A stretch of DNA of 64,000 nt, taken from the NCBI GenBank assembly GCA_027186245.1, contig CP114489.1:10361501-10425500 (forward strand), given 5' to 3'. The position numbers and the translations under genes were made by a program. Shown piece by piece: positions 24,827 through 36,803 of this stretch. The notes beneath the pieces were generated by a model. It was not told where the DNA came from and did no database searches. It was given only the letters and a program-made list of their open reading frames with translations. Position 1 is the first letter of the stretch. Each line of letters begins with the position of its first letter. The DNA comes from Coriaria nepalensis. Its lineage: Eukaryota > Streptophyta > Magnoliopsida > Cucurbitales > Coriariaceae.

Positions 24827-27021
24827 TCAAACTGTGCCCAAAGCAAACTTCCGAGTGAGAATGTTAATCTTATGATCGTCATTAGAACTACCATTCCTCA
24901 TACTCTGACTACTTGCCTTATTAGGTGACGAAGAACAAGTTCGACGAGCCCATGAGTTTGATGACTTATTATGAACAGCAATCACTGAAGCACCAATCTC
25001 TTTCATAATTATTTCCACCGTGTTTGAATTCACGTCCTGTCCCATAGCATCCGTCACATAGAGCGACCCCACGATCTCTCCCCGTTTGTTCCTAGTTCGA
25101 CCCGTGATATTGATAGCCCGTTTTCACGGAAGACCCTTGTAATGTCCGATAGTAGACCTAGTCAGTTTTTGGCGCAAAGGTCCAATCTCAACCCCTACAA
25201 AGAGTGATGTAAATTTCAATTGAAACGGCTACATAAGATAATAATAAACCAAGTATAAACGGTAATCTTGCACTGTAGCAATTATAGAGGAAATTATGAA
25301 TTGGGTATTCTGATTGACGACAATGAACAATTTAGTTTCTAAAAGTTTCTCGTAAGATAGAGCCTTACGTCCATACGTGCGAAGCTCGTCTCTCTACTGC
25401 TGCAACCAAGCTGAGCGAAAGCTTCACCCTTTCTCTTTCCGCGTCCAATATGATGTTATTTTCGTGCTTTATAAAATACTCATGTCCATCTCAAACATGT
25501 CAAATACTAAGATTTAAACAATGTGATAAAACTTAGGTAGAACATTAGCTTAGACCATGTGGGCTTACCTGATCGGCCAAGTTGCCTTTGGAGTTGATCG
25601 ATGCATGAAACACGACATAATGCATATCGAGCAACGCGCAAACCATATCCAACAAGAGCTTGGGACGGTCCCTACACCTAATACTGAGTATAGAGTAGCC
25701 CTTCTCCTTACAACTCTCTATATCCACACAAGTTTGATGATATTCACGACCTCCGCCACAACACCATTCATAGTCTCCGTCGGCATACATGAGCTGGTGG
25801 AGCTGCCGCTCCGTGTGGGTCCGCCCTGCGGCCGGGCCGTCAACCTCACGCTCCTCCTCTCTCCTTGCCCATGATGGGCCTCAACTACATTCTCAAGTTG
25901 CTTTGGCACGTGGGCCAATTGGACCGGATCCGTAATGGGCGCGCTTCCATCCATCCTCCACATAGATTATGCAAGCGGCTCTCGTGTGGCGGGTCCATGT
26001 CACCACATTGGTCACGTTGCGGCCAAGTTCCATGAGCACGGCAGAGACCTCCGAGATAAGTCCGGGTCTATCTGTCCCTGTCATCTCTAATGCCTTGTAC
26101 TCGGTTGATAAATAACGTAGGCACACTTCTCTTCCTAAGCATGTTTGGACGTGAGCCCTCGAAATACCTTCTCTTCTACTCGCACACAACGCCTAATCAA
26201 TTAATGACGTAAGAATGTTATTAGCGAATCAAATTCGATAGAAGAAAGAAAAAAACCAATTAGTACAACAAATTCAAGTTTGCTTGATTAAAAGTGAAAC
26301 CTGTTGAATGTCAACGATGAGGCTTTCATCCGTGAGTTTGTTTCCGAGCTGGTCAATGACGTGGAACAATGCACAGCCATGGAAATGAAAAAAAAATGCT
26401 TAACAAATGTGAATTGTTATGAAGTATGGACTACTCATACAGTAATCATACGACCAGATTGGATTATCTATTTGAAAGTAGTAGTAGCAGTAGCAGCAAC
26501 AGCAGTACTGACGGTCCATGAGCCATCCCCCATCTGAAGAAATATATGATGTGGAAATTACGAGGTCAATATCTGTTAAAACTTGGACCATTTCTAGTAG
26601 AATCCCATTCTTGTTTGCACTGTCAACCTGTAAAGAAAAAACACAAACACAAAACGTCATTTTAACTTTGTTGTCTTATTAGTAGTGCCAGCAAAAAAAG
26701 TAGCTTTCTAAAATAAAGATTATCTCTAAAAGCCACTTTAATTATGATTAGGAACAGATAATCATGTTAATCAATCTCCAAAGCAGAGACAGAAGTAAAG
26801 ATTCTGGATCAAAAAGCTTAACAAGAGTGCAATCCTCAGATGTGTCATTGTCTATACAAACTCTGCAATTCAAAACCCAAATTAGCAAATTGATTAGAAG
26901 TATAAACAAAAAATCTTTTTTATAATAGGGAGCTGGAATTCATCATGAACCTGGGAGGGTAAATTCTATCGATGCTTAATTCCAATTCCGGGTCGATGTA
27001 AGGCTGATAAGAAATCTCCAT
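24827..27021 (-). pseudogene. ACT-domain repeat protein (ACR1/2-like) pseudogene
   Basis: Minus-strand pieces in order: start MEISYQPYIDPELELSIDRI at 27021; CIDNDTSEDCTLVK (about 26865-26820); [15 protein letters not shown] and [11 protein letters not shown] (26628 to about 26515, ACT1); VIDQLGNKLTDESL (about 26360-26305); GTDRPGLISEVSAVLMELGR (about 26075-26015, ACT2); GDYEWCCGGG then DRPKLLLDMVCALLDMHYVV (about 25770-25600, ACT3); a YFIKH...VAAVERRASH piece (about 25480-25385); GLLSDITRVFRENGLSI (about 25155-25105, ACT4); and SLYVTDAMGQ to the stop at 24827. Lesions: a CCAT duplication at 25947-25954 shifts the frame; a second shift near 25830 restores it; an in-frame TGA lies at 25162-25164; another shift lies near 25070. 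Around 26400-26515 a GCT/ACT-rich stretch interrupts ACT1. Intact ACRs have four ACT domains and are thought to bind amino acids. If these changes are assembly errors the gene could be live, but their number argues against that. Confidence 0.85.
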
Positions 27022-28559
27022 CTTGTTCTCTCTTTCTGATTCAACACATTGCATAGCTATATATGTATGAAGAAGAAGAAGAAGGAGAAGGAGGTTTGGC
27101 GATCGAGAAAGTAAATCCTTTTTTTTTTTCCTTCTCAATTATACTAAATTTAGACCTACTGTGTATATAATTATATATATATATTTTTTTAGGTAACTGC
27201 TAGAGACAGAAAGGTTGCGACCAAAAACACTTTACACTTCTCCCTCTGTGTATTTTCTAATTATAATTGGGTGGTTTTGATTAGTGAGTTTAAATAAATA
27301 AATTAAAGAGAATTAGGTTTGATTTTATGAGTGAAAATCGTAATGGGGATAAACTTGGCTGATGATCAAGGAAAAGTGGAAGATATAAGAACGTGAGAAG
27401 GACTGTGAGAGGTGGAGGCTTTTGCCGAAGGTCTGCCATGTGTGCTTGCCGCGAAGAACCGTGGCAGTGATCCGTGTTCACCACGTATTTGTGAAAAGTC
27501 CCCAGAGAAAAAAAGAGCGAGAGAGAGAAGCCGTTTGAAACGCGACTGTCATTTTCTGGACTCTTTTTACTTGGTCAACCTTTTGAAGTTTTTGACTTGG
27601 CCCCGCGTGATTATCCACATAGGCAGTGACTCAGCCTTTTTTTATTATTTAATTTATTTTAGTTTTATGCCGGACGGATAGAAAGAAGAGCATGTTATTG
27701 ATAGAATTGCGGCCGTTGATAAGATCCGGATGCTGATTACAGCAAATGGATAGCGGGCTGCAATTTGGTAGAGTGAAGTTTCCAAGATCTCAGCCGCCAT
27801 CTGGAAACATGAGAAATAATGAATGGTATGGATAAAAACTAGAAAAAGAGAGAAAATAGATGCGTCTTGTCAGGTAGTGATTTGAGAGCAACACATTTTT
27901 TTAATTCTTGGACAAATAATTTTGCTCTTGTTCATTTGGATAATATTAAAAAGGAAGAAAAAAAAATTTGTCAAAAAATTAAATTTAGATAAAATTTTAT
28001 ATAGATGGATATGAATTATGAATTATTTATATTTATTTATTAAATTTATTTTTTTTATTTAAATTATATTTAAATTTAATATTCTTAAAAAAAAATATGA
28101 ACTTAGCTATTTTTTTGTTTTTCCTTTTTTTGTTTTTCTTGATTTTTTTTCTTCATCTCCTTTTTCTCTTTTTCGGTTTCTTCTTTTTCATATTAGGCAT
28201 TGAGCTTAAAATTTAATTTAAAAATAATAATTTATTTTTTACCTAACAATATCAATATGTATCGTACCATCTTGACAGAGGACGGAAGCACAAAAATCAA
28301 AAGAAAAAATAGAGGCGGCACTTATCTTTTAATCACAATCAAGATACTGATATTAAGATGGTTAGAATTAAGACCAATACCACCCATATATCGATCTTCA
28401 TCTCAACTTATCTATGTTTTATCATAATGGAAGAGGTGATAAGTAGAAATTTACAAGTGGAAAGCTTATCTTCTTTCAAGTTGTGGCAATTTTATTCTTA
28501 TTAAACATGTCCTTACTTCAATCCCTTTATATCTAATTTCAAATTCTTGTATCGCGAAA
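27022..28559. other. Intergenic
   Basis: 27380-27720 is less AT-rich, with GC-containing short ORFs on both strands (27412-27681 plus; 27290-27484 minus) that look like ORFs in a promoter region and have no recognisable motif. 27900-28200 is low-complexity AT and T tracts. No gene supported. Confidence 0.4.
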
Positions 28560-29540
28560 ATAATGTTGGCTCGAATGGTAAGGCTTATGGATAATTTAGT
28601 TTGGGGTAATAATGAGAGTAATAGAAAGTATCATTGGATGGCTTGGGAGAAAATTTGCAAGGATTTAGATATTTGAGGGTTAGGTTTACGTTGTCTTAGA
28701 GACATGCAAAAAGCTTTTGCATGGAAAAAGCGTTGGCTCCTATTATATGGGATGTCTCTTTGGTGTCATTATATAGAGGCTCGGTATTCATAGGGTTTGC
28801 TTATCTATAGGTGGACGATGGTTAAAAATGATTCTAATGAATAGAGAGACATGGTGAATGTTATCTCATCTTTCCTCTATCATTATAGATAAAGCATTGA
28901 TAACGGGCTTTTGACCTTCTTTTGGCACAACGACTTGGGTATTGAGATTTTGGCATACATGGTAGAAAGAGAGTGTCCTAATTTAAATTTGTATGAAGCT
29001 ATTCTTTCGAAAAATTGATATAATATAGTATTGGAGGATGAGATGATGGACCTTATTAAAAATAATACTTCGGCTCTTACAACGAAAAACGACCTTTTGA
29101 TTTAGGTGCCTAATCGGTCATGCAATTTTTTGGTTAAATCTGCTTGGAAGGTTTTCAAGAGAGGGGAGACACCAACTCGACATGTTTTCATCGATTTGAA
29201 GGACAAAATGTGCTTTAAAAATGAAAATCTTCGATTGGAGATTATTAAGTAATGCAATCGTGAATGATTCTAACTTACAAAGAATGCAAATAGTCATGCC
29301 CTCTGCTTGCGTGTGTTGTCATGTTCTTATGCGCATGATTACTCTAATGATTATATGAGAAGTTTGGCTTAGTCGTAATGATTTCATCCGTAATGGGGTT
29401 AAAATGATGAGTCATGTGGTTATTCGTAAGGTCTTACTTTGGTTAAACTCTTTGAATAAAGCTATTTCGGGCGGTCACATCAATTCCCAAGCAGAATCAA
29501 GAATATTCGGAGAGTTGGATTGTATTGCTAGAGCTAGAGG
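28560..29540 (+). mobile_element. Decayed non-LTR (LINE) retrotransposon, reverse-transcriptase C-terminus
   Basis: Plus-strand translation gives WGNNESNRKYHWMAWEKICK, then a stop, then GLGLRCLRDMQKAFAWKKRW (28600-28735). This is the plant LINE pattern ...HWVAW.K.C.....GGLG..... after the reverse transcriptase core. Further on come VPNRSCNFLVKSAWKVFKRG (about 29105-29165) and a zf-RVT-like text with VMPSACVCC (about 29290-29320), then a tail of the WLSRND type near 29365. Multiple stops and frameshifts. The 5' endonuclease and RT core are not in the window, so this is a 5'-truncated, inactive copy. Confidence 0.8.
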
Positions 29541-30569
29541 GCAGAGATAGATAATTATAACGGGGTTGTTCACGACTCTTTTGGTAAGGTAGTTAAATGT
29601 TTTCATTACTCCCTTTACTGCTCAAATAGTTTTCAAGTTGAAATTCTTTGTCTTTATTATAAGATTCAATTGACAGTGAGATTTGATTGCATTCTCATTT
29701 AAATAGAAAGTGACTCAAACTATATAGTTAATGACTATCTAGACTGAAATTTTTGAAAGTTGTGATATTATATTCAATTTTTCAGACTTAACACATTTAC
29801 ATAGCGAGTAATAATATGACAAATATTTTAACCGATTTAAATTCTATTTATTTTTTTATTACAAGGAATTTCTTCCTTATTCTATTAAGTTATATTTATA
29901 GAATAATAAAAAAAAAGTATTTCATAATTAAAGATATAATCTTTCTTTTATTAATAAAATTTATCTCTTGTTAAAAATAATTTATATAGGAAGTAAGATG
30001 GAGAGAATCAACTAAATCATTTTTCTTTCAAGCATTTGTTGATATAGAGTAAACTTCTAGGCCCATACTTCTAGGCTCTAGCACCTCCGGTTTCTGACGT
30101 GGCACAAAAGAGACTATCCTATTTGCGAAATAAATAATTTAAAAAATTAGATAGCATTAAATAATATGAGTATGGCGGTGTTGAAATCTTAGACCACAAA
30201 TCTGACGTGTCACCTTCATCTCTCGCCCTCTGTCCATACCTCCTGTTCCAACTTCTCATCCACAAATCATAACTATAAACTATACGTAATTTTGAAAATT
30301 ACAAAACTACCCTCTCTCTCTTTATCTCTTCCCCTCTCTCTCTCCTCTATCTATTACATTCTCTGACCCCATTGCTTTACTCTACCTCGTGGATCCGGGT
30401 CCAATCCAACCTACACACATCATGTTTATATCTTTATCCATTTCGGTCCTATCCCGCCGTTTGGTTCCCGGGAAAATTACGGGCAGAAGGGAAAAGGGAA
30501 AAAAAGAAAAATCTTATTGGGTTCTGTCTGATTGATACTCCTTGAGAAGGATCTTTTTTGTCTCACTCT
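29541..30569. other. Intergenic and promoter of PP2-A10-like gene
   Basis: Spacer and promoter. A CT-rich stretch at about 30310-30350 and a GC-richer leader at 30360-30540 precede the ATG at 30570. The ACCTCC and CGTGTCACC text is not a recognised element. No gene seen. Confidence 0.4.
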
Positions 30570-31784
30570 ATGGAACTTCATCATGAATTGGCTCAAAAGG
30601 GTTTAAGCTCTGCAATAAAAAAGAGGAACTGGATTTATCTACTTGCAGGTTTCGGATTCACCAGCTATGGCGCTTACAGACTCTATCATTCCCCCTCCAT
30701 AGCTAGAAAGAGAGCGAGAGTTTCCAGTTTCTTCTCAGCCTTCAGCTCAGTAGCAGAATCAATCACTTACTCTGCAGATTCTATAGGAATCATCTCGAAA
30801 GATCTAAAGGATTTTCTCCGATCCGATTCGGATCAAATCCCGAACAGCTTCAAACAGCTCGCGAAAATCGCCCGATCCGAAGAAATTTATGATTCTTTCG
30901 CTCGGATGACTCAGGCTATAACTATTGGCTTTCTACGGGCTTACCGGCAAGATAGCAATGGCGAAATCGGCTTTCCGGACCGGGCCTTAGATAAGCTCTT
31001 AGGCCCGGGCGGGACGGGCTTTGCCTCCGCCGTTGTCGGGAGCTATGCGAGAAACCTCATCTTGGGGTTATTTTCGAATGGAGATTTGTTCAATTCGAAG
31101 AATGGGGAGGATTGGGTTAATGTGATTTGCTGTAACGATAAATGCAGAGCGATGATTGGAGATTGTGTTCAATTGTTCATAAGCACGGCGATTTCCACGT
31201 ATCTCGAGAAAACTAAGGATATCAATCTGTATAGCGACTTCTTTTCAGGATTGACGGATCCTAGTCATGCAAAAGATGTGAAAGTATTGTTGACATCAAT
31301 CAGTAACGCTGCCGTAGAAACTCTAATTAGAACGTCCCATCAAGTCTTATCCGGTTCGAATCCGGAGCTGGGCTCTTCAACTTCTTCACGGCCGCATTTG
31401 AAAATTACAGGAAGATACGATCGCTATGATGATGATGATGATGAAGATGAAGATGATGAAGATACGTCAACGAAGAAGATATCGTTTCATGCGAAAAGGG
31501 GGAGGGGATTAGCGCAACAATTTGCATCGGCTTTGGCAATTCCGAGTAATAAGAAGTTTGTTATGGATGTGACTGGGAAAGTTACGTTCGAAACCGTCAG
31601 ATCGGTGATGCAGTTCTTGGTAGAGAAGGTGTGTGAAAGTATGCAAAGGAGAGCAGATGTTGTTCAAGAGAAGGGGGCAGAGATAATGAGATATGCAGCT
31701 ATCAAGTCCACTATCATTGCTTCTATCTGTCTCTCCTTGTGTGCTCAAGTCCTTGATGGTGTTTGGATCCTAAGTTCACCTTGA
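30570..31784 (+). CDS. Protein PHLOEM PROTEIN 2-LIKE A10 type, membrane protein
   Basis: A single exon of 404 residues. It begins MELHHELAQKGLSSAIKKRN, followed by a hydrophobic segment WIYLLAGFGFTSYGAYRLYH (about residues 22-41), then ARKRARV and a conserved AFSSVAESITYSADSIGIIS and FLRSDSDQIPNSFKQLAKIA, all typical of this plant family. The middle contains PDRALDKLLGPGGTGFASAV and VGSYARNLI. An acidic run (about residues 285-300) precedes a C-terminal hydrophobic segment (STIIASICLSLCAQVL). Family members are annotated PP2-A10 in Arabidopsis but lack the PP2 lectin domain; function is unknown. I start at 30570 because the upstream TTG is not a normal plant start. Intact. Confidence 0.88.
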   Translation: MELHHELAQKGLSSAIKKRNWIYLLAGFGFTSYGAYRLYHSPSIARKRARVSSFFSAFSSVAESITYSADSIGIISKDLKDFLRSDSDQIPNSFKQLAKIARSEEIYDSFARMTQAITIGFLRAYRQDSNGEIGFPDRALDKLLGPGGTGFASAVVGSYARNLILGLFSNGDLFNSKNGEDWVNVICCNDKCRAMIGDCVQLFISTAISTYLEKTKDINLYSDFFSGLTDPSHAKDVKVLLTSISNAAVETLIRTSHQVLSGSNPELGSSTSSRPHLKITGRYDRYDDDDDEDEDDEDTSTKKISFHAKRGRGLAQQFASALAIPSNKKFVMDVTGKVTFETVRSVMQFLVEKVCESMQRRADVVQEKGAEIMRYAAIKSTIIASICLSLCAQVLDGVWILSSP

Positions 31785-32115
31785 ATAATTTTTGCTCATA
31801 AATATTTTGATCTCTTGTTTTATTTGATCTCTTGTTTTGTTTGCTTAGAAGGGTATACGATTTACGGGTATTCTTGCATGCATACATTGTATAATATGCG
31901 ATCACAACCGAACATGTCCGGTATTCACAACATCAGATATTGTGTACAATTGTGATTGCAAAGTGTGTTATACATCCGAGTGTATGCAAGAATTCCGAAG
32001 TGGATTTGAAAGATATTCTAACATTTGATTGTTTGGGTATTTGAATTCTTGTACCATGTATTGAGATTCCTTCTTAATATCAAAAGTTGATATAGAATTC
32101 AAGCTATTCTTCATG
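31785..32115. other. 3' flank of the PP2-A10-like gene
   Basis: 3' UTR and spacer; no gene seen. Confidence 0.4.
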
Positions 32116-32373
32116 TCAGAAATGGGAAGAAACTAGTGATTTAAGTTGAGGTGGAATCAGTTTCTTTGAGTTGCTTGTACCTGGCTGTAATGTAAGTTTC
32201 CAAGTTTATTGATTTAGCAGAGAAGGATGACAAATAATCAAAATTCAGAACGAATTTTCTGTCAATCAGTTTATTAGCGAAGAAGAATTGAGAGGAGAAG
32301 GAAGAAAAGGGGAAACTTACACGACAGCTCAGATTACCATGGGAAAGGACAGGAATCTGCTTCGACGGAACAT
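32116..32373 (-). other. Possible two-exon short coding gene (34 residues), tentative
   Basis: On the minus strand an ATG at 32373 opens 12 codons (MFRRSRFLSFPM) that end exactly at a GT donor (32337/32336). An acceptor at 32185-32187 leads to 23 further codons in the same frame, ending at 32116. The junction phases agree and the upstream 32400-32520 region is GC-richer with a promoter-like look. I recognise no family, and 34-residue frames of this kind arise by chance. RNA evidence would be needed. Confidence 0.2.
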
Positions 32374-34496
32374 TGTCTAAGAGTTTTTTTCTTCTTCAAT
32401 TTGTTCTATTTAGATCGCCGATTACAGAAGTAACCGCCGCAAAATTATTGTCTGCTATACTGCTTTGATCTCTCCGATAAGGAAATCGCGAAGAAAAGTT
32501 CGCTTCTTTGTGGGCCGAAATATTTCTAAAAAAAGCCCGCCTTTAAGCGGGCTCCATCATGGTCAGCCCTCTACATTTCTTTCTTCGGTCTTCTAAAGGA
32601 AGCCCGTCTTTTAGTTATATCTTTTCTTTATCTAAAGGAGTATACTCGTTTTAGTTATATTTTTCTTGATCCTGTGGCTTATAAGAAATCTAAGCTTGCG
32701 ACTCATGACAAATTTTGAATGATCGGAGAGCTAATCTTTTTTATATACTCTACTTTTAAGATTTATATTTTCGGTGGATTTAGATTCGGTAGTCTCAATG
32801 GATCCGGACCCATTTAAATTTATGGATATGATCGTCAAAATATATTTTTTTTTTACATGTTATTTAATATATAAAATTAAATAATTTATTTATCTTCCTA
32901 TTTTTTAAAAAATGATTAGATGACCTTTTAATAAATTAACGATTGTAATTAACTCTTAGTGATCCCAGATCAATTAATACTTTATTAACTTTTTAATAAA
33001 CTAAGTGAATCGTATAATTACGAAAGAAAATTAGAGGCAGATCAGAATCATGACCAATTTTGGATGAAGAAACTTAATTAAGGTTATCATATAACATGGA
33101 TAATATACGTTTGGATGAAGAAAATAAGTGGATAAGTCAATTTCACTTCCCATATTTTCATTTTTGGCAATTAACTTTCATGTGTTCCAACATACTTGAA
33201 TGTAGTTTTCACGATGGGCCGACAAAGAGAAAATGTGCATCACAAAATCAAAGCTAAAAATGGCTGATCATGATGATAAGCTCTCTCTTTACTTTTCTGG
33301 AAGAAAACCAAATTCCGTATGTTATGTAATGATTCCAAACTAGCAGTTTGACTCTACTTGTGAAAACAAAACCAAAAATGGCTCCAACTGATTAGAAACC
33401 AACAATTCTTTGTGAAGATCGATAAATTCTCACTCAGATTCTTTGTCGGGTCATATCAATTCAATTTATATCAAGCCGACAGTGATTCTAATCACTAGTA
33501 CAATCTTAATAACGATAATAACAACAATAATAAAGTTGTTTAATAAAGATGAAGTCCAATAATATATTGATTGAGGTTTAGTTTTCCTTTGACGTGAACC
33601 TCTGAGATATGTTAACAAAACATGACCGGACAGCCTGGGCCGACCGATATACCGATAAGCTGGAAGCGAGTCCGGTCCGATTCAGTTCAAATGGCTGTTC
33701 TACTATATTTTGAAATTTGAATTGAACCGCCGTTTGAATCGGTGGTGAACCACTAAATCAGTTTAATATTCGATTCCATATCCCGTCCGAGGAACACTGA
33801 CTGAGACTATAAGAATTAAACCTGTCAAGTATCATAAGATCCACATCATAGTACGGTCTACCATCTTTCTTTCTTTCTTTTCTTTTGTTTTCAAGCAGAA
33901 AAGTCAAAGATAAACGAGATGGGAATAGTTGACTTGGATGTTTTTATTTGGCTCAATTAGTCAAAAGAAGACTCGTATGTTTCATGTTTTTGTATGAACA
34001 CAAGAATCTACTCGGCGTCAAGGAAAATCATAAATGGACCTTTGAGTCTGGGTTTTTGAGACAATTCATGGACCTCGTTTAACATGGATAAATCCCAAAT
34101 CCCCAATCCCCAGTGATGTATTGGGTTAAGAGCCCACTAGACTTAACGGCGACTAGATAGTCTAATTCAATTGACAAGAGATGCATAGTTAGTTCCAAAA
34201 ACTTTTAGGTGGATTGGGTTTACGGTAATAATTGTGGATTAGTTAAGTAGAAATTAGTTAAATATATAATTGGTTTGAAAGAAAAAAAAAAAAAAACTCG
34301 TTTTAGTGATTAAATTAGATTAAGTTAGTACACAATTCTTTGAATCGATTAAATTCACTTAAAAATTTCTTAATTATTATTTTTATTTTCCAAAAGAATA
34401 AGAAGTTCACGTATTCTTAAATCACTTTATAGGCAAAGTATAGCTTCAAATCAATATTTTTTGGTCCCTACACAAATTGATAGTTTAGATTTATCC
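32374..34496. other. Intergenic
   Basis: A GC-containing palindrome (32535-32552) lies near a possible promoter. 32600-34490 is AT-rich spacer. 33600-33790 contains a stretch of G+C-containing sequence with CCGGT/ACCGG blocks that may be a degraded DNA transposon, but no termini can be found. No gene. Confidence 0.4.
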
Positions 34497-34504
34497 TATA
34501 AATA
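34497..34504 (+). promoter_or_regulatory. TATA box upstream of the 34687 gene
   Basis: TATAAATA at the expected distance (about 190 bp) from the ATG at 34687, with a pyrimidine-rich start region at 34510-34550. Confidence 0.5.
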
Positions 34505-34686
34505 CTAAGCTATCCTTCCCCCTTATCATTCCTTTCTTCTTTTCTACTTCAATTAGTACTTAATTTGTGGAAGTCATAACTAATGACACATCCCCTTCAC
34601 ATTTAAGCTTAATTGAATCAAAATTTACTTTCAATTAAACCCCTAATCATCCTTGATTGGGTAATAGTTTCAGCATAATCGACCCC

Positions 34687-35013
34687 ATGAATAGTCCAAA
34701 GAGTACTAGCATTTGTACTAGCTGGAGTGGCTGCACCTTCTGGGACTGCAAGGCGGCCGAGTCTGACTCCGGATTGATCAAGAATTCTGCGGTAGGTCAA
34801 GTCGTCCCAGACAGTTGCTCAACGGTGAGCCAAAAGCTAGACGGGTTAGGTTTGTGGCTTTTAAGTAGAGTGGCATTAGCTTTCTTCACATCTCTGGAGC
34901 GTTGCTCTTGCTTTCGAATTAGTACCCATGACGACGGTTCCGATAATCATGATGAACCTGACTATTCTTTGTCATCACTCGCTACTAATACTACTTCATC
35001 ACATGATAATTAA
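34687..35013 (+). CDS. Unrecognised 108-residue protein
   Basis: Single exon, starting MNSPKSTSICTSWSGCTFW. The most structured part is KLDGLGLWLLSRVALAFFTS followed by LERCSCFRISTHDD, then an acidic/serine C-terminus. It has a TATA box at 34497 and its composition is clearly less AT-rich than the surrounding 2 kb, both of which favour a real gene. The hydrophobic/CSC segment looks like a plant small-protein motif, but I cannot name the family and do not assign a function. The antisense ORF (34618-34800) overlaps it, has no motif I recognise and is treated as a shadow. If wrong, this is the remnant of a decayed gene. Confidence 0.55.
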   Translation: MNSPKSTSICTSWSGCTFWDCKAAESDSGLIKNSAVGQVVPDSCSTVSQKLDGLGLWLLSRVALAFFTSLERCSCFRISTHDDGSDNHDEPDYSLSSLATNTTSSHDN

Positions 35014-36803
35014 TTATTTGATGAAAAATAAAATAAAATTGAGGCACACAAAATTGAAATCATGAAGTTGATTCATATGGCTATCTATAGAATAATTTGT
35101 TATTGTAATCATAATTCACATGCTTGATTTGAGGAAAGAAAATTAGATGTAATTGTTTGTACTATGTAATGATAAATATAAAATAATAAATCAAGCTACA
35201 ATGTTCCATCCCTAATGAAGCATATATAATCAGCAAATCAATTCAAATAATTTAACTATATCATATTTAAAATGTAAAATTATTGAATATAAGTAATCTA
35301 GATTGATCAATAATAATAATAAATATCATTTTTATATGTTATATATATTTTATAATTCATCGTATCGATATCGAGTTATATATAGAATTGTGATTGATCC
35401 GAAAGACGAATGTTCGTGTATATATATATATATATATATATAATCAGAGAGCACAACACTTGGTATGCCTCTTAAGGCGAATACTATAGCTAGTTTGTTA
35501 GCTTTCTATTGTTTATGCATTTATTTAGTGTCAAAAACTTCTACTTTCTTATATTTTTCAGACTATGAATAGATTTGGAGAGGGACAGATTACATTATAG
35601 CAATTAATAAAATTAGAACAAAATTTCAAACATAATAGACCAAGAATATGATCTAAAATCAGACAGAAAACGATGTTCTATTGTATCATTTCTGTCCAAT
35701 AAATCATCTTGAGTTCTAGTTCTAGAATCTGAAAAAAAAAAGTTGAAAGAAAAGGAAGACCCTTCATGTCCTTGTCCATAGATAATTAGTACGGATGCTC
35801 ATACTATTGCATATATTCCACCCTACAGGAAGACGTACAGTTTACTTCATTTAAAAATCCTTTTACTAAATTGATTAAGTAAATATGAGACGACAACATT
35901 ATTCAAATCAATTATTCCCTAAGGATGTCTTTCTGAATATCATACCCACTTCCGATTTTCAATTCTTTTGAGTAAAAGTAGATATGAGTAAGTTATCCGA
36001 TATCGATCGGAACACATCGTTTCGGTCGGATCCGGATTGAATTCCTCTAGGATGTTTAAGTGAAATAGATTTTCCATACCTACTTCTATATGTGGTGGCT
36101 TAATAATAATAGCTTCTTCCTTCTTTCATTTTTCTTTATTTTAATTTATTTGTAATATTATTTATGACATGAATAAAACAAAATACCTAAACTTAGACAT
36201 AATTAAGTTAATAACATTCAATGAACCTAGATAATGGCAGTTAATTAATTGTTCTAATTTTTAATACATAAATGGACCGTAAGATAAATTAATCATGACT
36301 AGCACCTGCATGAGCAAATTACGTCACCTTTTTCTTCCAAAATTATCTATCACTCTACTTCAGAGTCGTGATCAGCTCTGAGCCGAGCCTTGTGACGAGG
36401 CGGCTCTGTCCACGTAGTCATGCTTGACCAATTGAATCGCAGAAACTGTCGTACGTGGAACCCATCTGTTTTGTTTCTTCATGACTAAGCATGTAAGCTG
36501 TGGGACCCATAAGGCTGATATCACCACATGGCCCCGGTAAATAAAGAAAAGGTGTAAGCTTACATAGCGCCGTAGCCCCCACTCGTAGTGGCACATGACT
36601 CAAAAGCAAACCTCTATTCACGTACGTATACCCACATAACATAAAACATGTCTTTTTTTGGGACCATAATACCCCTTCTCATCAATCTTAATTTCTCTAG
36701 TAGTCTCATTCTCCCTCAATAAATAGGAGGCCCCTACGCTTCAATTCCTCCCTTTCCTCCTCCGCCCTCTCTCCCTTGCCTAGTTTAACAACATTCTACC
36801 GCC
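35014..36803. other. Intergenic and bZIP promoter
   Basis: AT-rich spacer with an (AT)n tract near 35417-35443. From 36360 on, the GC-richer sequence upstream of the bZIP gene includes an ACGT-containing site (CACGTACGTA at 36619-36628) and a TATA-like AATAAATAG at about 36718. The two overlapping minus-strand ORFs at 36372-36642 are promoter shadows. Confidence 0.4.

Noticed and set aside
28565..28590. TGGCTCGAATGGTAAGG, similar to the A-box of a tRNA-derived SINE
   Set aside because: No B-box follows at 30-60 bp and the text continues as LINE reverse-transcriptase codons.
32535..32552. Bacterial rho-independent terminator
   Set aside because: The surrounding sequence is plant nuclear, and there is no bacterial gene or insertion nearby.
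36372..36642. Two overlapping minus-strand ORFs
   Set aside because: They lie in the bZIP promoter, overlap each other in different frames and match no family.
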